A stretch of 64,000 bases of DNA, from the NCBI RefSeq assembly GCF_004027225.2, contig NC_044277.2:95911552-95975551 (forward strand). The letters are read 5' to 3'. Below, in pieces: positions 1 to 13,828 of this stretch (within the stretch, counting starts at the first letter, position 1; the number at the start of each line of letters is the position of its first letter). Below the pieces are notes generated by a model. The model ran no database searches. It was not told where the DNA came from and was given only the letters and a program-made list of their open reading frames with translations. Source of the stretch: Strigops habroptila (taxonomy: Eukaryota; Chordata; Aves; Psittaciformes; Psittacidae). A program made the position numbers and the translations under genes.

Positions 1-3000
1 GCTTTGTACCTGTTTGCAGGAGGCAGAAAATGCTCCAGACTAGACATCGTCATTGTCATTTGGGGGGTTTTTTTCTCCACAGGAGTGTTTCTGAACCACT
101 GCCACATAGCCAAGGCTGAGTGAAAGCTGTGAGCAGGTGCCTCACTGAGTCCCATTAAAATGGAATGGTCTTCAGGGGTAGTTGCCTTCAATCCTTTGAA
201 AGGACAGAGCTGAGCCTGCTGTTTTCTTTGGGAGGTACCCTTGAGCTGGAGCCATGCGACTGGGAGCTGAGTTGCCCTCTAGGGTGAAAACAACTGATTC
301 TGAACATCTCGGGCAGTGCTCTGACTTTAGCTGGGTATTCCCTTCAACACTTGGGGCTAAAGCTGTGCCATTCCCGCCAGAAACTCCTGGGGCTGGACTG
401 AGAAGGCAAAGGCGAGAGGGAGCATGATACTGTGCCCTGTATTGGTGGTGGTATGTAGCTTGCTTCTCGTAGAGTGAGAGTGAGGTTGAAAAATAATGAA
501 TGAAGGTGATAATGAAATGGATATCCCTCTGCCACTTCATAATTTCAGCTGAGCCAACTGGTAAGTGTTGGAGTGCCAGGAAACACGTGGGTTTCCAGGG
601 ATCCAAGGATGGATTTAAAAACATTTTTCCATTGCTTATTCACCCATGTTACATTTCTGCTACACCAGTGGGTTCTCAACAGCACAGCAATAAGTATGAT
701 ATTAGTACAGTTATGGTTAGGTTTTTGTAATTATGTAAAAGCAGTTTCATTTATCAGGTTTTATTTCCCACCTGCATTTTTTACTGTGTGTTCTGAGATG
801 CCTTAAAGTGTCTCTGAAACAAACAACGTGGTAGCAGTAGAGGTTGTTAAAACCATAGCCCTAAAGGAAACTACACATTTTTAACAGAAAATGAGACAAA
901 GCATGTTAATGAAGTGTGTGTTTTTGTGTCAGGCTGGGTGCTTTCTTCCTTGCCGTTGCATGCACTGACTCTGATACGGTTCTGCCTGCTGCCAGGGCCT
1001 GCCTTTCCCTGGAGGGACAGCCTCTCTGCTGCTTGGGGGAAGAGAGGGAAGAAGTATGAGACCCAATCTCTGAATTCCATCCTTTTTTTAGTTTTCCTGA
1101 GTGGAGTGGCAGGCATGGGTGTGTGAGAGAGAGAGGCAAGTCCTTGGGGCTCTGTGGAGGCAAGATGTGTCTGAAGGGGTGCCAAAGTCCCTCTGGGTGG
1201 GAGAACAAGGCAGGCAGCCAGGAAGGTGGTGTTAGGAGTATGTTCTGTGACCTGTCATGCAGGAGGTGGCAGGAGGAAGGCTTAGGTGAGGTTGCAAGAG
1301 GGAGGTCTTGGCTAGAGCTTCCATTTCAAAGCTTTTTGAGGGCAATAGCTTTATTGCACCCAGGCTAGGAAGGTAGTGGTTGGGTGCTTGCATGGTTAGA
1401 GAAGATAGGGACCAAGCTATAAGAGCTTTGAATATTATTGCCCTAGACAGTCCTGACTCCTTATGGGCACTGGTGTTGTAGAGCACTTTGAAGAGTCTGC
1501 TTTTATACAGAAGGTACTGCTCAGGCTTAGTGATGCCTAGTGAAGCCGTTTTGTTATAACACGTGTTACAAGGACAGATTTAGGCTGGGCCTGGAAGAGC
1601 TTCTCCCACTGCCTCTCTCCCCTGCTCCCTTGATGCAGAGGAAGGGAATCAGAACGATACTGTGGCTTCCCTCCACCTCCTCAACCCCATGTGCTACTCA
1701 AAAGGCATCAGAAGCAAAATGACAGCATCACACATGGAGCAAGAGGCTGTCACTCCTCCCCGTCAGCCACTTTGTGTCTGTGACTCAGCCTGCCATGGAC
1801 TCTCAAAGGAGCCTGTGTCTCCATTGCATCACCTGGTGCAATGTGTGTGGGAAAGATGCATTTGCTCCTTTCAAGGGTGCCTAAAGCGATGAAAACATAT
1901 TTCAGCACCCCAGGGTGGGGTTAGAAGGCATTAGCCTGCAACTAGATACCAGTTGTAAAGTACACACCATTTTGGGGAAGACTGAGCTGGTGGACTGAAG
2001 TACACAGAACTGATTTCCTGCAGAGAGGATGCAGATGAAGGAGGAGTAGACAGCAGCATATGGCAGTTCAGCTCCGAAGAGGCACTGTGCAAAATGGCAC
2101 CTCCTTATTTAGCGGATCAGCTTCCTCTGTGGGTGCCCTAACTTTATGTTGTAGAAGACCTAATTCTTTCTTTTGATAACTGAATGGATTTGGTCTGGAA
2201 ATAGAGAATCTCATGGTTCCTCTAACTGAAGTTTTTTCCAAATTGGAAAGACACTATCAATTTAAAGGCAAATAAAATATATTGGAGGAGAAGTTTAGGA
2301 GGCAGCGTACCAAGATTTTAGGCCAAACCCCGAGAAAACATTTGGAAAGCATTTCAGAAGTAACAAAATGCAGAAAAAAGAATCTTTGGGGTGTATGTAG
2401 GGGGAAGTCCATTAAATTTCATCCACTCCTGAGCTGGACAAAATCAAAGGAAAATCTTTGCTTAACTGTGGACACATCTTGGAAACATCTGCATGCTGAT
2501 TCTTTGAATAACCTCCTTCCTCCTGCTTTTGAAAGCTCTGCAGGCTCAGAGGGGAAGTGCAGGTAGGAGGAGACTGGGGTTTAGTAGAAAGAGAAGTTGT
2601 GTTTAGTCTGGCAAATTGCACATTTTATTATCATTTGAAGCTACACTAAGCTTGATCTCATGCTCTGAGTTGCCTTGAAGAAGTCATGGAGCACTACCAT
2701 GAGATGGTGAGCAAATGGTAGTGCATCACTGACACAGCTAGAGTGAAGTGTCTGGAGTAGAACCAGAAGGCCAGATACAACAAAAATATCAGGTTTTGTT
2801 TTTCTGTATAACTGGCCCTTTTATAGCCCCACATGATTATTTCTCATGTTTATGAAATGAGAAATACTAATTCTCAGGGCAAAAATTAGGTCAGGAGGTG
2901 TACAGAGTATTTATTTAAAATTTGACTTTCCAGCATGTTGGTAGTCTGGTATAAAAGTTGCTGGCCTCATCCTCCTGAAGAAAAAAAAAAGAAAATAAAT

Positions 3001-6000
3001 ATCAAAATAATCTGTATCCATCTGCCTAATGGAAAGCAGTCAGATGGCGTGATTTCCCTCAAAATAGTTGGAGTATTGTAAAAGTGATGAGAACCAAACC
3101 TTAGAAATGTTTGTTTATTCACTGACTGGAAAAGGGAAAGAAATATATATTTTTCTAGGAAAAGAATGCACTTTTGGTTTTATGGTTTGTCTAGCATGCT
3201 CTAGTTATACTGCTAGGCATTGAATGGTGAATAGATGAAATAAAACTAGTCAAGGCTAACTAGAGATGTGCTCAAAATTTGTCATTGTCTCTTGTCAGGG
3301 TTATAGACTGTCCTTATGTCATCTTGAACCATTATTGAATTTCAGTAGACCAAATTTTGACAGTTTTTAGAAATGCCAGGGGTAATCAAATGAGATAAAT
3401 CTGTGGAGGGAAAATAAGTTGAGGGAAGATGAAAAGTCCTGACAGTTAACTGAGTAAACTGTAAGCCTAAGGGTTACACATGCCATCTAGCAGTAAGAAA
3501 GAAGTCTAATAAACAGAAAGGAAATTTGATACCAGTTTTTTTTCCTAGAAGGTAAATGATTATATGAGAAAGACTGGCAGATAGAAGGTTAACTGTAACT
3601 GTTGGAGATACTTACTGGAAGTTTCAAGCAATACAATTTGCAGAATTAAAAAGAGAAGAGAGGATTTAAAATAATATTTATTAGAGCATAAAATAACTCA
3701 GAGGAAAAGGTTTTAAGAACAATAGGAATGTGAACCAGTAAAGTAGAATGACTTAAATAAATTGTGAATCCACCAATTTTACAGGTTGGCTTCTTCTGTT
3801 TGTAGGAGCTTTCTGACATTCTGAATTTTATAATAGTCTCTGACCAGATTTATTTTCAATTAATCAAGCGTGATTCTTTTCATGCAAATGTATAAAGGGA
3901 TACCATAACAATAATTTGCAAAATTTAAATTTAGAATGTGTAACTTAATATGCAATATCCTTTAGATTAAATAAACAAATCTTCATCAGGCTTCTGGTTT
4001 GTATGTTTTCAGTCATTCAGATGTGAAAAATCTACATTTGAGCATATGCAGCTGTACTCGCAAAGGCATTTGAATAACTGTGCAGTTAATTAGCTGATAC
4101 AATTCTGTGGGCATATTTTGTACTTACAAATAAGGAGGCGGTGAAAGTGTAACCTTTAATATAATTTATTTTTGTCACTGTTTTGATAATTTAAAAAGCT
4201 ATTAGTCATTGCTTATGGAAAGTGTCAGGAAAATGTCATTTGTTGCCCATATATTCCCTGTGTGGTAATAGTAACTCACCAGCCCTGTTGTGTTAGAGCT
4301 TGCTGCAGGAAGTGAGGATGGAGAGCAGATGACATCAGTGCACAGGGCAGTATGTGAAAAGGCAGTATGAACCTCAGCTTCTGAACGAAGTACCAAATAA
4401 ATGTTTCTCAGATGAAAAGGTGATTTAGGTATTGTTTCAAAAATCAATTTGAAGGCCTGTGGGGATGAGATCACAATAGCTTTGAAAGTAGGACTTAGGT
4501 AAATAAATGACAAATTACTGTTTCTAAAACCCAGCTTCAGTAATCCATATTTGGCCAACTTTTGACTTAGGTTTGATGGGTAGAAATAACTGGGATGAAG
4601 TTCTGAGGTGGGTAATAATTGCAGGTCAATATTTTAGAATGTATAACCACATGATAGGTGATTTATAGATGCTTAACTGCCTAAATGTAGTTATGCGTGT
4701 CTCTGTGGAAAAGAAAATGAACCTGGTAATAAGGAACTGGAACTGGTGCATAGTGAGCTGATACTGTGAGACATTTATTTGTCTATAAAAAGTATGTTGC
4801 TCTAGTGGAGCATAACTTGGAGAGAGAGTAAAGAAACTACTTAAAAGGAGAAGAGATTTGCCAGATTATAAGCAAGAAAAGATATCACAAGCTATTCCTT
4901 TGCCTTTTCATTATTAGGAAAGTAGCAGAAAAGAGGCTAATAGATGAAGGTGTTTTATTCATGCTTTAGTAAAAGTGAAGCTCAAGATCTAGTTGAGGGT
5001 AGCGAGCCTTAAACACTGGTAGAAGTGTAAGAACGGATGTTCATAAGGGAGGTGCTCAGTAATGACTATGACGCATCCAGGAGGATTTGGAATGAAAATG
5101 TCTGTAACATCTATGAAATTCCTCCCCGCTGTCTGACTGGGACAGTTTGTCTGGGGATAGCAGAGCTCTCACTGTTCCTGTCTTTATCATGTGGAAATAA
5201 AGTTTAGGAGTGTGAGATGGTGTGGAAATGAGGATACACATTTTCTGTTCTCTCACCTTGTCCCCATCTTGTCCCTACAATTTCAGACTTGGTGTTCTAA
5301 TTCTTGGTGGTTTCTAATTCTTTGCTTTCTCTTCTTCCTCTCATTTGGTGGAACCACGCAGGATTCAGTAGGTCTGCAGGAACTGAGGAAGTGCTGGTCC
5401 TCTGTGTGCAAAATAATGATCAGTCTGAAAATCTTTACAGGTTTATATGCCAAAAGTGAGGATGTTCTATGCTGTTCTGCATCCAGAATTAAAACAAGTC
5501 GTATTAATTCACGGGAAGTAGCCTGTCCATGTTGAAAGACTGCACCTACAGTTTGGGCATCTTTATTAGCTATGTATTTACAATATTTTATGACAGCGTA
5601 ACAAACACACAATATCCAGGCACTCTGGAATAGCTACCAGTTACTGCTTGTACACTGCCTGTACATACATTGTGAAAAGTAGCTTGCTTTACTGTCATGG
5701 ACTAGTGAATTCAATGACTCTGGTTTTCCTTTCACTGTAAAAAATTCCCATTTGTCTTAAGTCAGTGGGAATGCAGAATATATATAAAACAGAGGCAAGA
5801 AGCCAAAAGCACGAGATTCTAGCATATGTATTACCAATGGGGATATCTAGGTGATCAGCTTTACTCGTTTTTTATAGCTGGGCTTTGATTTCATATAATA
5901 AGTAGTAGGAGTTCTAGGGTTTGGAGGAAGCTGGTGGTTTTGTGTTGTGATTCCTGACAATGCAGTTTTATTTAAAGTCTATCTGTCCCACTTTACCAGT

Positions 6001-7154
6001 CCGGAATCACAAGGGCTGTTTACTATTTTTAGACAACAACATTTATCCAGCAGCAGAAGAGGTAACACTGACTGATGTTGTTTGACCCTTTCACTGGCTT
6101 CTCTTTTGCCATTTGGCAGTCCTGGGTGTGTGTGTGCCTTAACAGGGACACATGAGTATTCTGAAAGGAAAACCTCAGCCCTTTTGTTACATGAGGAGCA
6201 TCAGTTTTTCCATAATGCCATTGTGTGACCAAGGTATCTCCCTTCCAAAAATAAGGAATAATGTGCTCTGTTTTTCAACTTAGACACACATTCATAGTTA
6301 TGAATATGCACATGCATATTTCCAGCTGGTTCCCATCACATCTGCGTGACCAGGCACCTGATCAAGCTATGGACTTCAAAAAGTTGCACAACAGGCTCGG
6401 TACATGCAAAACCAGTATCTGCAGTGATCACACTTAACTTGAGAATTAAGGAGTTATGCTCCATAATACAAACTGGTGAATATGTTCAGCTTGAAGAGGA
6501 AGCATCTAGTAATAAATATAGCTGCCTAATGTGAATCTTATGGAAAGCTTCTTCCAGAATAGTGCTTAACTTTAATTACAGAACATTTTAGGTTTACATG
6601 CACCACAACATGGTAAGAAAACCATTGATTTTTTTTAACAGCGCTTCTGCTGTTCCAGTATCTTATCTCCATGGAGAGATCAGTTGATACGCAGTGCTGA
6701 CTTTTGATGTAAGAGTGCCATACTTCAAAAAGTTATGAATATGGAGGATCTTTTTTTGCTGCCAAGAAATTAAAAATAAATCCCCAAAAGCTCTGTGTGC
6801 AAAGATTTTTAAAGGACCTAAAGGACCCTACTTACCTAGGACAGATTTGGTTGCCCAAAGATGGGCATCCAGTGCTCTTTTGGATGTACTAGCACATCCT
6901 TTTTGGCATCCAGCTGTAACTGTTGTGTCACATCTGCCATCCTCAGATATCTCAGGGTGTCTCGGATTGCACTAGGTGCCTCCATGCCGGCACCAGATTT
7001 GAGCTCCTAATTTGCACTGGAACCAGTGAGAGCTGGTAGATGATTTGACCCTTGGTACTTCCTGGCCCTGCACTCCTGAGGGCTGTGCTTGGAGACCCAC
7101 AACCATTTCATGTCTCTGATCTCATATCTGCCATTTCCCTACTTGTTCAGGGGA
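1..7154. other. Upstream non-coding flank, no gene recognised
   Basis: I find no coding exon here. Open frames are short (150 codons at most), occur on both strands, match no family I know and lack convincing splice context. No CR1 end is visible. The only local structure is a small hairpin at 2691-2724 with 10-bp perfect arms (gcactaccat / atggtagtgc) and a 14-nt loop. By synteny with human 18q23, CTDP1 would be expected somewhere to the left, but no exon of it is recognisable. Distal 5' non-coding exons of KCNG2 could lie here unseen. Confidence 0.6.
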
Positions 7155-7214
7155 ATATATATATATATATGTATATGTATATTTATACATATATACACAC
7201 ATGTATATATGTAT
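7155..7214. repeat. AT/GT-rich microsatellite
   Basis: About 60 bp of mostly alternating purine-pyrimidine dinucleotides: TA units passing into GTATAT, ATACAC and back to GTATAT. It is a degenerate (TA)n/(TG)n simple repeat. A further short ACATATATATA run follows at about 7262. Apparent reading frames through it are low-complexity artefacts. Confidence 0.9.
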
Positions 7215-10200
7215 GGGATATTTATAGAGGGGGAAACACAAATTTTTTTAGGGGAGTGTTTACATATATATAATTAAGCATGGGCTTAGTACCAGCTATG
7301 CATTTACTTGGTAATGGTTTTCTTAGCTGATATAGCAGACTAGGGTCCTGATTATGAGAGATGCAGAAAGCTTCTTACAAGCTGTTTGGCACTTGCTAAC
7401 TTACATGAAAAGTGCAGAGATTCAGCATATGCTTGGGTTAGGCTCTAAAATAATGAAGTATCTGCTTTATAGCATATTCGTCTCTATTCAAAGCCTTTTA
7501 TCCTTCGCTCCTCTTCCTTCACAGTGTTTCAGGAAATCACATATTTCTTTTTGATTTATTAGTTGTTGTAAACATAAAACCAGCAAGTGATCCTAGTTCA
7601 TTATTGTATTTTATCTGAAAACAGTACAATTTAAATTTCTTAGCTGACCACAAGAGGTTTAGCTAAGTGCTTTCTCTTTCCCACTCTCTTTCTATAAACC
7701 CATCTGTGTTTGCTCGTGTCTCATTTATTTCACACTTTGTTTCCCCTCTAGATCATGAAGCTCTCCTTTACAGCCACAAAAACATCCCTGTAATGACTAC
7801 AGAGATACAGAAATGTATATTATGAGCTGGACTCACTTTATAGCATTGGTAGGATCTTTCCAGGGGTCCCCTCTGCTTCAGCCCCTCAAAAGCCTGAGGA
7901 CTGACCTCTCTAGGAGCCAACTTCCATCGCCCCTTAAATTCCTGCTGATTCAGTTGAAGGTAGGGCTTGTGGGGTATGATGATGATACACTTCAGCCCCA
8001 TTGGGGCTGCAAGTGGGGGGCTGCAAGTTCCTGTCAGGGTATAGAAGTATTCTACATCCAAATACTTATTTCATGTAGTTAGTTGTATGGGATTGAGTTT
8101 GGAGAGCAAATTTTCTTTCTGGGAAGGGGACTGAATGAACTGGAGAGCAGCTGCTTGATCAGAGCTTAAGCTAAAATGGTTCTGTGTCGGAGCAAGCTAC
8201 TGAGCCTGAATGAATTTGATAAAATGAGGTCATTTAAAGTGTAAAATAAATAATACAAAAAGAATTATGCAGAACAAATCAGATTACATGCTTTCCTTTC
8301 CAGAGTCCTCATTAAGTTGCTGTTAGCTACTTATTTACTGATCTTTATTCAGATTTTTAGATGCTGATATCCATGTTTACTTTTTATTTGATGAGCAAGT
8401 AAATGGAATATGAATTCATATTTTATGAGATGTTATTTATTGAAATTTTTCAGGAGGAGAGAGAATGAAAGGGGTTTTTGTGCATGTTTCTTCAATGGCT
8501 CTCTTGTGTTAACAGTAGAGATTGGTTGTTAAGCAAGAAAACAATAATTAAATAAGTTTTGTTTGGAAGTAATGCCCTTGTATAAGTAAAATTGATTTAA
8601 AAAAAAAAAGGAGTAAAAAAAAAAAGTAGCTAAATCCAGGGTGTTCCGTTGTATCGAGGTTCTGTTGTGTTGGTACAAATATCACAGAGCTGTTGAGCAC
8701 ATAAGCCTTGGGCTTTAGAAACACTTCTGTTCAGTGCTGTCGCTATGGAGGGAAAGGAAGGAGTCTTTGTAGAGACCAGGCTCCAGATTCTTTAGTGGAT
8801 AAGACACACCAAATATTTACTGAAGTACAGACTTGAAACTGAGCTGGATTCTAGCTTTTTATTAGTAGTTATGAAACTCCATTATCTTTCTTATTTAGCC
8901 AAACATAAAGCTTTTCTTCCCTGACTGTGCTGGTAATGCAGTGCTCCAGCAAACGTGACCTGATGAATTAGACCAGCTTATGCAACTGCAGAGCACCTTC
9001 TAGGGAGCCGCCTTTGGCAGTCAGGAAGCGTAGTTTGAAAGAAAAAGAGGTGCAAAATCATTCCTACGCTTGGCAGTCTCCAGCTTATTTGAGAGCCTGT
9101 TGGAACTTCTGGCAACACAAGGGAATTAGAACAGCTTTCCATTGCTGAAAGTGAAATAGTCATGCATATCCTCTTAGCTGCATAATGAACTGGCTAGCTA
9201 CTATGGTGGCCTGTCAGGTAGAGGAGGAATGAAGAAGCAGCAAGCATCCTGGGGCTGCAGAGTGGGAAGTCTTAAGCATCTCCTGAACAATGCCCTTGGG
9301 TTAATTGCCTCCTAATTTTCCATTTTTAACTCATGAGCACCACAGACAGTGCAGCTCATGGAGCTGCCTTCACAGAAGGGAAAGGCTGAGTGGCAGTGAA
9401 CTGAAGTAGCTTGAAATTCCTGGCCATCTTTCCAATGGTAATAAGATTTAAAGTATGACAACATACGGGAAGAAACCAGCAGCCTCGGAGTGTGCCAGAG
9501 ATACTGGGATCTGGCAGAGTGGTTTATTGTTTGTAGCACTTGCAGAATAATGTATGCGTTATGAGTAACAACATGTCCTTTTGCCGCATGAAAATGACTG
9601 CTTAGGCACAAACCGCTGTCAGTGGTAGTGATGCTGTAAAATGAATTCCATAGCTGTATTTTATCCTGATGTTTCTGTGTATCTACTGGTATTGTAAGCA
9701 GCACAATGGTGAGCAATCTGGCAGAAGCTGAAAGAGCTCTGAATAGAAGAGAGCTTTCTCATGGAGAGTATGAACTGCTCATTTGCTAGCCCAATTGCAA
9801 AAACAATTAGCAAATAAATAACTGTCCTGAGCATTTCTTAAAGGCCTGGATTGTTTCCTTAATGTTGATGTTATTTTCTTACCCACTTTCATTGCCCCAA
9901 GAGCTCACGTCATTCAGTGGTTTATATTAACCTCTTGGGTCGAAAACCTCTGGAGCAGAAGAGGCTGTTGTTGGAATTGAGCTTCTTACATTTCTGTCAC
10001 TGAAGCAGTTCTTTGGAAATAGTATATCAGAGTGTGTGTTCATGACCTCTGGTCTAACAATGTTCTCCAGGAAGATACCAGTGAAAAGTTTTCATCTATT
10101 GTAAACGTGATTAATAAGCCTGTCAACCTACCTCTAGTATCTATTCCAGTGTTGTTGAAAGCATAAGTGATTTTCGAAGGATTCAGCATGATTGTTGAAG

Positions 10201-12584
10201 ATATTACACATAACTGGATAGGTCATATTTTACTTGATTTTAAAGCCATCATCTTCACAGTGAATCCATTCATTCCCATTGCATTGTGTAGGTAAGTCCA
10301 TTGAAAGTACAAATTTATAGAGAACAAGGTCTTAAAAATGCTAACACCCTTGCTCTGTGAGCTCTGTGAAATGACCAAAATAATTGCATTAGAGAAAGTG
10401 CAAAGTTTTCTAATCCTTTTGATTCATTATTAAACATTAAAATTGAATGCTGTAACATTATCAGATGATCCTTTAAGTGAGCAAGTGTGTTTAGTGAATT
10501 TAAGCATTTCTCTACTGAATACAACAATGGCAATTCAGTGTAGAGGGAAGTGGGTTGCTGGTGAGAGAAACTACAGAGATGCCTTAGACTGTTTAAGGCC
10601 ATTTTCATCCTTTTCAATAGCAGGGCAGGAATGGGGAAATGCATCTATAACTCCAAACTGTGAAAGGCTTCTGCTATCACCTGTTTGAGGGGAAAAAATC
10701 CAAACCATTTCATGCTTTTCCATGAGCCAAAAGCATCAATGCTCCCACCCAGAAGCTCTGGCTTTGTCATGTCAGCTTTTGTTGGGAAGGCTGATGCCAC
10801 CACAGGCATCTGTCTAGGAAGAATTCAGAATATAAAATGTCATGAAACTGACATTTTGAAACAGAATTTTGTGTTAAAGTTAATATAAACACAAGGGGTG
10901 TTTTGCTAGTTATAGTATTAATTTTCATATTTAATTCACCAAAAAAAATTGGGGTTTAATGTACTTTCAGCTGCTGCAGTATTTCCCATTCACCATGCTG
11001 GAAAACTGAAAAATGTAGCTGTTTCTGGGTATACTGTGTAGAATAGAAGTGAAGGGCTCTGGGAGCTTCCTGCTCCCAGCAGGGAAGCTTGTTTGTTGTG
11101 GGAATACAACTTGTGTACAGGGTGAGATCTGGAGCAACTCCGCATTTCAAAACATGTCTGGAGGATTCTGCCCATAGAGGGTAGGACAAGCAATGCTCAC
11201 TGCATCAAGCAACAGTTATTAGCCATTTGTCCTTATTCCCAGTGCTCGATGTGTGGCATCATGCCATAGAGTTAAGAACCCCCTCTGTTTAAAGGTCACC
11301 TCATCCAAGGGCTCTGGAACTGTAGCCTTATTTATCTTATGCTAAAATATGTGTGTGTTCCTGTGAGTATGGGAAGGGTTATTGGGACAAACAAGGCAGA
11401 ACTGGCAATGAGTTCTGGAGACAGAGGAGTCTAATCCCAGATTTTTTTGATGTTGACAAGGTACAGATGTTGAGTGGTCGGATGGCATCTAACTCCGGTC
11501 TTCATTTATTGCTGCTCTTTCTTGGAGGGGGAGGAGGTATAATCTGCGCACAGCAGAAAATATAGACAATACTCACAAGTCCTTTGAGAATGATTGCTGG
11601 GAAAGAAGTGTGAGAAGGAGAGAAAAGGGAAAGGGATTGATACAGTGTAGAGGATAAACAGAGATGGGATGAAGAGGAAGACAGTAGAAAAACTGGGAAA
11701 TTTTCATTCTGATCAAGGATATAAGACAGGGTCAACATGTTAGGGCAAGTTGCAGAACTTACTTCTCAGCTCCAGCTTCTCCTTCTCCCTGTGGACTGGT
11801 ATCTGGCAGGACCTGTTCACCCAAAGCTGTTTGAATTCCCTTCCAGCTCCCAAACAGCATAGGATTTCAAGCATACATACTTTTGTACTCCTTTTTTTTT
11901 AAAGGAGTTTATCTACTCCTTTCTCCCTTCTTCCCTTTTCCCTTTTTAAAAAGTGTGTTTTAATGTTCCCTGCTCTTTCAGCCAGGATTTGGAGGAGGGA
12001 AGGGAGTAATGATTTCATGGCATTTCATCCTTCTACCTAAGCACATTTGGGTTTGGAAACTTTCTTCCAGTCCTGACTTGTTCCCAGCCCTGATGTGAGT
12101 GGACTGGATAGGGAATAGAGACCCAGCATTTTGGAAGCATGCATCAAAACATGCACTGCAGAGACTGGAACTAGTGCTGAGACCGAGCATGTATGATGGC
12201 TATATTGGAGGCGCTGGAGAGCTGGCACCCAAGAGAGGATGGAGAGTCCCTGGGGTCTCTGTCTGGCAGATGGACGTGATTGTTTCCACAGTGAGTTGTC
12301 ATTCAGCAAAACCGAGCACTGAGGTGAATGGGCTGCTTCAGTAGGACCCCAGTGGCGGATATGTCAGGTGTCATATGTAAAATGTTAGGTGCCTTCCCAA
12401 GGCTTCAGGTTATCTTTTTTTCTCCCCCCTTTCTGCTTTCTCTTCCTTTCTGACAGAGCCTACCTCTTCTCTTGAACCTACCAGCTATAGCTGGAAGAAT
12501 GGAAGCTATTTTAGTGGTAGCTTTTGGTCCCCTAAAGTGGAATGATTTCTGCTGCAGGACTAAATCTCTTGATTCTTGGAATAA
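7215..12584. other. Non-coding flank, no gene recognised
   Basis: No exon or classifiable repeat found. It contains two short A-tracts (8599-8625) and scattered short open frames without family resemblance. The stretch around 6780-7050, just left of this block, is slightly more GC-rich but was not identified either. Confidence 0.55.
8599..8625. repeat. Two adjacent poly-A tracts
   Basis: Two runs of 11 A (8599-8609 and 8615-8625) are separated by GGAGT. This is low-complexity sequence. It could be a degraded retroposon tail, but no element is recognisable next to it. Confidence 0.8.
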
Positions 12585-12634
12585 GGTGATCTTTAAAGGC
12601 CCTTTCCAACCCTAAACATTCTGTGATTTTGTGG
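12585..12634 (+). repeat. CR1 LINE 3'-end fragment
   Basis: The order 'gtgatctttaaaggccc', 'tttccaacc', then 'attctgtgatttt' is the typical 3' terminus of avian CR1 in sense orientation. Only about 50 bp is recognisable, and the terminal repeat units are degraded. It is short and strongly diverged, so it is probably an old, heavily 5'-truncated copy. Confidence 0.7.
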
Positions 12635-13387
12635 TTTACCATGATCCTCTTTGTGATGTCCATAATATAAGTTGTCTTTACTCGGGCTTGAATGAAAAGC
12701 TGAGGCTAATAGGGCAAGTTATCATTGGGATCCTTATGTTGTATAGCTGTAGGCATTCAATTTTGGAGTCGGAATTAAGAATGCAGGCGAACCTATAGAG
12801 GCAGTGGCTGATCAGTGGCTTCCCCAAAATCGAGATTTTGAACATGTAAGCTGAGAGTTCTCACTGACTACATACAAACTGATCACTTTAATACTAGGCT
12901 ACTGAAATAACATGTCTGAAATCAGGTGGTGTATATACTTCCATGTGACAGTAGAAGCTGTTTGTATATTGTAACGTTTTGCTGTCAAAATGAAGACTTA
13001 TCATAATCACCTTTGGTTTTGTTTTACTTTCTCTGTTTCTTTTCCATCTCATCTGTGCTTGAATCATACATGGTATTTCTCTTCCATTCCACTCTTTTCA
13101 CTGTCCTTTCTCTAACCTGTGCTCTGTTTTGTGTGTGCTCCTCTGCATTCATAGCGGTCAGAGAAATGAGAGTAGTAGGATTGCAGTCTCTTTGCCTCAT
13201 GAATCTCCACTTCTCTTCCCTCTTCTCTGTGTTATAGGGGTGCTTGATAGAATAGAATAAAAAGAGCAGACCTTGAGAGGCTTTTCCTGGGATGGGTTCA
13301 GTTTGAAAGCTGTGTGTCATTCCTGTCTTGCCCATTTTGTGTCTGTGCTGCTTTGACACCCTGCTCAAGTGGCTGAGTTTTAAGAGG
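12635..13387. other. Non-coding, nothing recognised
   Basis: No gene or known repeat seen. Open frames occur on both strands at 13013-13368 (74 and 114 codons) but overlap each other, are rich in pyrimidine/purine-tract residues and resemble nothing known. Confidence 0.5.
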
Positions 13388-13828
13388 TCACAATGTCTTA
13401 AAATTTGGAGTGTTTTTACAGTGTGTTTCAGTGAAGGGAACTGACTGTATTCTAAGCAATAACAAAACTAGCAGAACCTGCAAAGATCAGGCAGCAAAGC
13501 TTTTCCCCACAGAGTTATTATTACTTACAATAAAAACAGAGCATCATGATCAAACCATGTTTTGTTTAACTGTATTAACTCTCATATGTTTGTATAATGT
13601 GCTTTCATCCTCAGTGCATAGTCCCTGACTATCTGAACAGAGACACCAGTTGTGCACAAAGAGAGTGATGGGCTGAAGTGAACAGACTTTAGACTAGGAG
13701 CTATACTTTAACCAGAGTCTGAGGAGATTAGATTGCATGTGGAGATTTGTTTGATCCAGTTCCTGTTAACTGCAACCATGGATTAAGTATGCAGTCTTAA
13801 GAGTCTAAAATTAAAAGGTATTCTCTGC
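13388..13828 (+). repeat. Left arm of a large inverted repeat
   Basis: This 441-bp block matches the reverse complement of 15303-15782 along most of its length, at roughly 80-87% identity by eye with a few indels. The best stretch is a perfect 42-bp match: 13736-13777 here against the reverse complement of 15356-15397. Homology fades just outside 13388 and stops sharply after 'attctctgc' at 13828. It is not CR1-like and I do not recognise the family. It may be two opposite insertions of one unclassified repeat, a long terminal inverted repeat of a non-autonomous DNA element, or a local inverted duplication. Confidence 0.85.

Noticed and set aside
2691..2724. 10-bp-arm hairpin considered as a microRNA precursor
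   Set aside because: The stem is too short for a pre-miRNA and there is no extended pairing beyond the arms.
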